A stretch of DNA of 64,000 nt, taken from contig JAKJXP020000145.1 of assembly GCA_022225965.2 (NCBI GenBank), forward strand, positions 1 through 64,000, written 5' to 3'. The position numbers and the translations under genes are program-made. Source of the DNA: Diatrype stigma. Lineage: Eukaryota > Ascomycota > Sordariomycetes > Xylariales > Diatrypaceae. Below, in pieces: positions 57,619 through 64,000 of the stretch. Below the pieces are notes generated by a model, which saw nothing but the letters and a program-made list of their open reading frames with translations, was not told where the DNA came from and did no database searches. Each line of letters begins with the position of its first letter. Positions within the stretch are counted from its first letter, which is position 1.

Positions 57619-58516
57619 TCATATCTCTTTCGATTTGTCGACAAATCGCTCCTTCATCGTGAACTTGTTGGCGCTCATGGACTTGAACTTGTCTATCAGG
57701 GTCTTCCTCCCATCGAGCTCGGCAATCTCGTCGCCGCCTCCGATGCTCTTCTTGTTGACCATGATGTTGGGCACGGTCTTGCGATCCGTCAGTGCTCCCA
57801 GCCTGGCCTGTATCTTAGCGCCGAGAGGATGCTCATCGAGTTCGACAACGTAGGGGGGCGGGTCGATGGAATATTTCTCGAGAAGAACGCCCTTGGCGCG
57901 CTTCGAGTACGGACAGAATGACTTCGAGAAAATGATCACTGAAAGCAGGTGGGTGAGCTTGCTGCACAGAAACATATGTGAGAGTGGGGGGTGGTGGTCC
58001 AAGAGACATACCTGGTGACTTCTTGAAGATCTCTTCCAACGTGAGATCAAGTTCCAGATCCGCTTCAGTTGAGTCATCGTCCTCCGCGGTAGAGCCCACC
58101 CTATTTTTACCCTTCTTGCCCTGGCCTCCGGCGGCGCTTCCAACACCCACGACCTTTTGAGGGGAATCGGGCCTCAGGGGCGCCTTTTTATTGGCGAGAT
58201 CTTTGGCTTTCTGCTCAGCCGCGCGCAATCGCTCCGTCATCTCCTTGGCGAGTTTTTCGTCGTCTTCGCCGATGGATCCGTCCCCGTCTTTATCCTTTAC
58301 GTGCGGATCGTTCGTCGAGGATTTTCCGCCACCAACTACTTGCCCCGCGCCGCGCGGGTGGTCCATGGCGTTCATCGTCTTGTGGTAGAAGTCCTGGATC
58401 GTCCGCGTGTCCTGCGGGGTGGTCTGGCGCATCTTGGATGTGAAGAAGAGGATGGTGATGAGGGTGCCTAATACCGCCATCATGAGGAGGCGCAATCGTC
58501 TTGGCGAAGGCATCAT
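57619..58516 (-). CDS. Membrane-anchored glutaredoxin (Grx6/Grx7-like)
   Basis: Two exons, 58516-58012 and 57938-57619, give 274 aa; the 73-bp intron (GTATGT...TTTCAG) joins in frame at a Val codon. Residues about 10-27 form a single transmembrane helix after a basic MMPSPRRLR start, giving a type II membrane protein. A charged, Lys/Asp/Glu-rich stalk of about 140 residues follows. The glutaredoxin domain starts near 169: active site CPYS at 177-180, TVPN at 223-226 and GG at 236-237 for glutathione contact. The architecture matches yeast Grx6 and Grx7, which sit in the ER/Golgi with the catalytic domain in the lumen. The CPYS site keeps only the first Cys, so it is probably monothiol. The ATG was chosen because the longer frame upstream starts at a non-ATG codon. 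Confidence 0.92.
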
Positions 58517-61384
58517 GGTATTGTGGATGACTTTTCTTCCTGGTTTCGAAGATGAGAAGTAACAAGCTCGGATTGTTCGCACAGGGTGCGGGAAGGAGAT
58601 GGTGTTAAGTCGTGACTGGTTCCAAATTAGGTTTACTCGAGCCGCAGCGGAGATGACCGGGACTAGATTATATCGATATCTGTTGCTGTAACCCCACGCA
58701 TGCGTCAGGGAGTTCGTTCAACGCTGTCGCGAACCTATTATACCACGGAGGCGTGAACTCGAGGAACGACTGGGTAGAGGCGCGCGATGCGGGTTAAATG
58801 TGATGTCCCTATTGTGGGTGTCGAGAGCCGGCGTTCACCGCGCTTGTAGTTGGAGAGATGGAGAGGATATCAGGATATTAGCATTGGGAAACAGGTTGTT
58901 TCAACTCGAGTCGTAAACGTTAAAAACACTGTCGTATAGAGAAAGTTGGTCGTTAGACCGAACCTGCGGCTAAAAAGCAGGAATGGTGCACGGGGAGCAG
59001 ACGGATAATCGCCAGGGCGGGGAAGTGGTCAGGATTACCTATCTCCCTTTCGTATTTTGCAATGATGAAGATGGAAAAGGAGAAAGGAGGGGAGAACTGG
59101 ATGCAATGACAACGGAGAATGATTTGGACTCGTCAAAGCTTTAAGTTACCAGTTTGTTGGAGCTTAACGTCAACTGGTCGGCTCATCGGTAAATCATTCG
59201 TACGTAAGTGGTATGGGACTCTCAGACAGTGTACGAAGTAACTACGTGTGTTCTGTGATACTAGGTAAGTAGTCTGTCTACCTGGTTACTTTAGCCAGCT
59301 ATGTAGCTCAAGCCGCTACAGTAGCTACTCTTGCTACTGGTACGTAAGTTTGTACCTACATACCTACATACATACGAACTAACCAGGTAGTCTAGTGAGG
59401 TGGTTCAAGACCTTAAAGAGGCGGAAATAGGTGGCTCCATCGTCTAAATGCAGCTAAGATGCGCCTTTCGGCCCTGGACCTGTGATCAGCCAGCGCGTCC
59501 CTCTGGAACCTCTGGCACCTCTGGCGATTCTGGGCGGCAGACAGGCGGCACGGAGATCATAAACGGGAAGTCTTGGCACCAACACCCAGGCGCGGGTATG
59601 GGGTACGGCCCATACACTTCGGAAAGCGTGTGGCTGCATCGGGCTAGCGTGGACCCCTGCCCCCGACTTCCCGAAGCCTGAGCCAGGGTTGCCACGGCTG
59701 CCACGGCTGCCATCTGCAGTGCCTGAGTGCCAGGGTAAGCCACTGAGGCCAGGGCAGGCCAGGGCAGGCCAGGGGTTGCCCACTGTCCCACATGCATCAT
59801 ACTCTTCTTGTCTTGCATGCACGAACTACCGTCTCAGTAGGAGGAAACAAATGGATCGCAAAGCAGAGCCCTACTAGAATAAACCTTGATAAACACAGGA
59901 TGATACTTATCAGCAGTTATAGATGCCTACTAAATATGTAGGTTGAGGCTGATAGATAAGCCCGCGCGCGCAGCAGCCGCCGCGTTTCCACCCGTTTGTT
60001 TCGTATGCTTTGAAACCAAGCTAATTCCCATCAAACCCACGGTCTTGCTATCAGGTCCTGTCGATCCTACATAGAAAGAAGGATTTTAGGTTTTATCCAA
60101 GCGGCGGCAACTCGATGAACAATATTTCATCGTCGCAAACCATGCCGACTCCCACCTGCCCATACTCATCGCTCAAGCTCAAGATCTGCAAGGGGAGCTG
60201 ATCCCCAAGACATGACTTCATACATAGTTGTCCACGTCACCCTGAGGGTTCTGTATGAAGCTTCTGTATCATCTACGGAGTTTGGGTACTATGAATAAAC
60301 GAAGCACTGATACAACCTTATAGATCCTTAGCATTGATGTTACTGTATGAAAAGCATGATCAGATGACTACACACACATATATATATATATCATGCTCGA
60401 ACCTTTTCATGGTATCAAAATAGCCTATGTGTACTTCATATATACCACACATCATCCAAAGTGGAACATGTGTAAGCGCTCCATGACTACCTATTATTGA
60501 AACCACCGGGCAACCAGACATACGGCATCGAGTAGTTGACTAAAAGTTTTTCTCTCTCTGTATCGACCATACCCAAACAATGTTACCATGCATAGAAGAA
60601 TCCATGCCTTTTGGACTTGTAGAGATACGTACGGGTTTACTGAATTACTCAAGCTAGCTGCCATGGTGCCATAAGTAGAATACATTACTGAGAATGACAT
60701 TGAGAAGAGTTGACAGAGCAGAGCTGTGCCCTTATGATACTATCTAGGGCTATAGACAACCAATCATGAAAGTAGCAATCGGATCGTAGCATGCCGACCA
60801 TCCGCATAAGTGGTGACAAGGGATAGGAGTATCACTGGATAAATCAGTCTACTCATATATAAAAGGTGTTATGATTATCACAGGACCTTAGCTTCAATAA
60901 CAGGGGCCTCGCCAGGAATACATGCCATCCATATTCCGTACGATACTGGGATGTAAGGTAGATAGGCAACTACCGGATGACTATAGGCAGTACTAGCTAC
61001 ACTTGTAAGAGTTTGTTCACCCTCACTATCTAGGGTCCAAGTAATATTCTCGGATGGATGTTTGAAAATTGAAGGCGTTTGGTCTATGTCCACATTATGG
61101 GATAGAGAGAAATCCAGCTCAACTATACGCCCAGCTACCAGCTAGGGAGGGACTCGGTACTTGACGACAAAATATAACGGACGCGCGGGGGGGGGGGGGG
61201 GGGCAGATGCCAAAGACTCTGAGATCTTCACAACTTCTCACGGGTTGATAATACGCTGTCTTTTCGTGTGACTAGAGCCCACGTTCATGAGAACGATCTG
61301 CCTTCTTCGCTCTAGTAGCGAGCACCACCTATATTCTGCATCATACATCATACCATCATTAGACTTCTATCTTCAAACCCTGGT
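58517..61384. other. Intergenic region, no gene recognised
   Basis: Nearly 3 kb without a supported gene. Short GCC-rich direct repeats occur around 59690-59780 (CCACGGCTG and CAGGGCAGGC units), and a TA microsatellite lies near 60380-60392. Short open frames on both strands overlap and have no recognisable product. Confidence 0.55.
61183..61203. repeat. Poly-G run
   Basis: About 18-20 consecutive G bases after CGCGC. This is the third homopolymer G/C run in the window and its length is uncertain. Confidence 0.85.
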
Positions 61385-61459
61385 TTGTCCACTAAACGGC
61401 GTCTTAGCCTGGCTATCAACGGGCCGCGACCTAACCACCTTCAACAGCAGCAGCACCGC

Positions 61460-62560
61460 TGCTACTTAGCGCTGACCCTAACAACGGCAAAGCGAGTGCC
61501 GCCGCTGCCATCGGGCAAGACCCACGGGGTCAACTTCGGCGGGTGGCTCGTCCTGGACCCGCGGATGATGAGCACCGGCCGAGTGGGGGCACGATGGGCT
61601 GGTCCGGGCATTGCTCTGAGTCCGACTGACTGCGTGGCGTGTCGTTTCGTGTCAAGTTGGCGCTGGATCAGGCGCTGGGGCAGACGCCAGCTTCGAGACG
61701 CACATGCACACGCACACATACGCACACACAACGCGCGCTGGATGACAGCAAGGACACAAACAACGCGCAGTGTATCCACGCCTGGTTAATACAACACACG
61801 CTCCGCATCTCGAATGGCTACTTGGTTAGCTACTGGGACCTTCCGCGATACTGTCGTCGTTGAGGGGAGCGAGAGAACGAGGACTTCTCGCGCGTGACCC
61901 TCAAGTACATACGAAACCGGCATGGTCGTACAGAAGAGGAAGTCCGCCGATGTACCTTGCGTATGACGTTCGTCGTCGTGGACCTGGGGTCCACGGCGGT
62001 GCTTCCGGGTCGCAGAAGGGCCCAGCAGAGGACGCCTTCACGGCCCGGCCAGCAGCCAGTGCCTCCCTATCGAATAGTGACCAGACACACCCCGGGTTTC
62101 CTCAAGCAGGGGACGAACTTGCAACCGCACCGCGTCAAGCCGCATCCACACTGCGCCGGCGTATGGCAATGCCGTCGACATCGAAACCCGTTAAAGAGTC
62201 GCAGACGTCGCGTGATGCAGGCGGCTTACCGCACAGCATAATTAGATACCTTAGCACAAGTCTATCAACTACTAACCCGCAGGTACTGGCGATGGGTTGG
62301 GATGTCGAAAACCGCCCTCGGCATCCCCGGCAGCGAGCGCCTGCATGTGCGATTCATGGACGACCAGCCGAGCGCCGAGTGCATGAGGTCGAGCCTCCCG
62401 GGCGATGATGGAAGGCGTCGCCGCCGTTTGACCCGGACGCCAAGCAGGAGCTAAATAGTTACACGCGGCACACGTGCTGCGTCGACGACGACAAGCTGGC
62501 GGAACGGATATATGCCCAAGCTCGTGGCAGGAGTCCGGCCTCTCGGACCTGGCGGCCCTG
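61460..62560 (+). pseudogene. Decayed GH5 exo-1,3-beta-glucanase-like gene
   Basis: The frame around 61505-61561 reads PLPSGKTHGVNFGGWLVLDP, closely matching the N-terminal signature of fungal GH5 glucan 1,3-beta-glucosidases (GVNLGGWLVLEP). Downstream, in shifting frames, there are segments compatible with the same family: EDFSRVTLKYIR near 61880, and a V-VVDL then HGGASGSQKG stretch near 61970-62020 resembling VIVDLHGAPGSQNG. The frames change several times and no set of splice sites restores a full protein, so I call it a pseudogene. The sequence is not AT-rich, so decay was not by RIP. Beyond about 62300 the homology is lost. Confidence 0.5.
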
Positions 62561-64000
62561 GAGTAGAGCGCCTAGTTCGACCCATTCCATGGCCAGAAGG
62601 GTTGCCTTTGACAAGCAGTGGTGGGTTGCTCAGCAGTGGCTATGCGAGTGGATGAGTGACTGGCTGCGGATCTTTTTGAACCTGGAAGAACGAGTCGGAG
62701 AACCCAACCCACCCCTAGCTAGGACTAGAAGCTCGTCGTCGATATGGCCCAGATGTTGGATCATAGTGTGTGCTGAGAAGTCTCCCTAGACTATCTTGAA
62801 CTCTCAGATGGCCAATGCTCAGAGAATCTTGGAAAAAAGCTGATGAAGCTCAATTTGTCAATACTTTTTTTATCACAAAGCTTACATGCGACAGCAGCGA
62901 CTGGTGTACCCTGCTTTGTGATTTGCTGAGGGGATACACAACGAAATGAGGTCCTATCCCCATGGGGATGGTCCCCGGATGAAAGAATACGCTGTGAAGC
63001 ATCCTGCCGGGACCTAGTCCTGTCGAGAGACCCAGATCAAGCTTGCTAGTGATCAGTGTCTAGACTGAGTGTAGATGGGTTCTCAAAAACCATCTAACGC
63101 AGTATATCGAGAAACAAAAAGCAGTCGACAACAGAGCCTTGGGCATGAAGCCAACCGGGAACCTGCCCGTTCATAATTGTCCTTTACCTATATCTAGCTA
63201 TAGGTAGCTTGCTGGTCGCCTATACACCTATCCGAGGATGAAATCAGTAGCCTCGTAGATAGACACGTCCGGTGCTGACAATTAGGTGCTGAATCTGGCC
63301 GCCCATTGTCCAGCTACTTTGGTCACGTGGTGTGTTGAGACATATCGTACATCTTATGTGGAAGTCCGGCGAGTAAGCTCAGGAGCCGCAATGCTTCAAT
63401 ACCCTCGGCTCATCTAGATGGCGGCGCCACCATCGTCGCCATGGCTCATTGCCGTGAAACTCTCCTAGCTCGATCAGATAGGCGGTACACAAGCTCGCCG
63501 CATGGCTGCCGCCATTGTCGATTTAGACCTCTCATCTCTGATAGTCTGCGATGGCGTCTCCGTCTAGAGAGGCGAGCCAGTTTCCTAGCTAAGTAGCCAG
63601 CCCGCAGTCTCAAGCCGGTATCACGTACGAACTTAGGCACCGTAATGCGAGCCGGACTCCAAGCCTAGGGCTCACTGTTGTCGCGATAGTGAGATCCGTA
63701 GATAGGTATATGGATAGACCATCGTGGCTCTGTCAAGTCCGGGCGTGCTGGCACGGAATATTTGCCTTTACGACTGTGAAACCTCTGGGTGCTGCGCGCG
63801 CGTAATCTATCCTCGATAGCTCTGACTGGGCGATGAAACGAGGAGGCGATTTCGTGTATAACTGATCAAAGCTATGTTCAATTTAGTAGTCAGGGGAAGG
63901 CCTCCCCTCTGGCTGACTGTTTGTGGGCTTCTTTCAGTGGTTGGTATTAGTAAGATACGATCCGCTCGCGCAGACGATTTGACCCCAAGTTTTTGAATAG
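62561..64000. other. Intergenic region to the window end, no gene recognised
   Basis: Only short unsupported frames. Around 63230-63720 there are repeated short words (GCTAG, GATAG, AGGCGA) without clear units. Confidence 0.5.

Overview
The window looks like a filamentous ascomycete (Pezizomycotina, probably Sordariomycetes) nuclear chromosome. The genes carry short GT-AG introns of about 54-340 bp. The families are typical of these fungi: HET-domain proteins, a Zn2Cys6 regulator, a microsomal P450, a CHORD protein and a secreted metallopeptidase-like protein. Gene-bearing DNA of ordinary composition alternates sharply with extremely AT-rich blocks full of decayed transposons. In those blocks conserved codons are broken by C-to-T and G-to-A changes, the signature of repeat-induced point mutation (RIP). 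No tRNA, rRNA or CRISPR was recognised. All gene models below were assembled by hand from splice sites and frame continuity.

Layout. 1-7195: RIP-degraded Ty3/gypsy chromovirus, + strand, left end outside the window. 7200-10020: no gene seen. 10024-14028: a small conserved island with a CHORD/CS co-chaperone (-), a glutaredoxin-like protein (+) and an HpcH/HpaI aldolase (-). 14222-14259: Ns plus a poly-C run. 14640-26790: a second AT-rich block in which a complete chromovirus (16088-25915, 169-bp LTRs, 5-bp target duplication) sits inside older unidentified degenerate DNA. 26880-29200: a satellite-like region of short tandem repeats in both orientations with C-run/G-run hairpins. 30499-32110: UPC2-type Zn2Cys6 regulator (-).

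33510-45563 is a run of five genes all on the + strand: a dynamin/Mx-like large GTPase, two adjacent HET-domain proteins, an unrecognised 488-aa protein and a secreted HExxH metallopeptidase-like protein. A MITE-like element with long inverted repeats lies between the dynamin gene and the first HET gene, ending about 150 bp before that gene's start codon. HET domains execute non-self recognition and cell death in fungi, and Mx/dynamin GTPases act in antiviral and membrane roles elsewhere, so this is the best candidate here for a non-self recognition locus. That is inference from domains and proximity only.

45744-45842 holds the relic of a short-chain dehydrogenase last exon. 48761-50416 encodes a cytochrome P450 (-). 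51477-53132 encodes an F-box-like protein (-). 53921-54482 is a MITE with a 6-bp target duplication, and 54597-56540 is a RIP-degraded Tc1/mariner-class element with TA duplication. 57619-58516 encodes a membrane-anchored glutaredoxin (-). 61460-62560 contains a probable decayed GH5 exo-1,3-beta-glucanase gene. The remaining right-hand DNA has no gene I can support.
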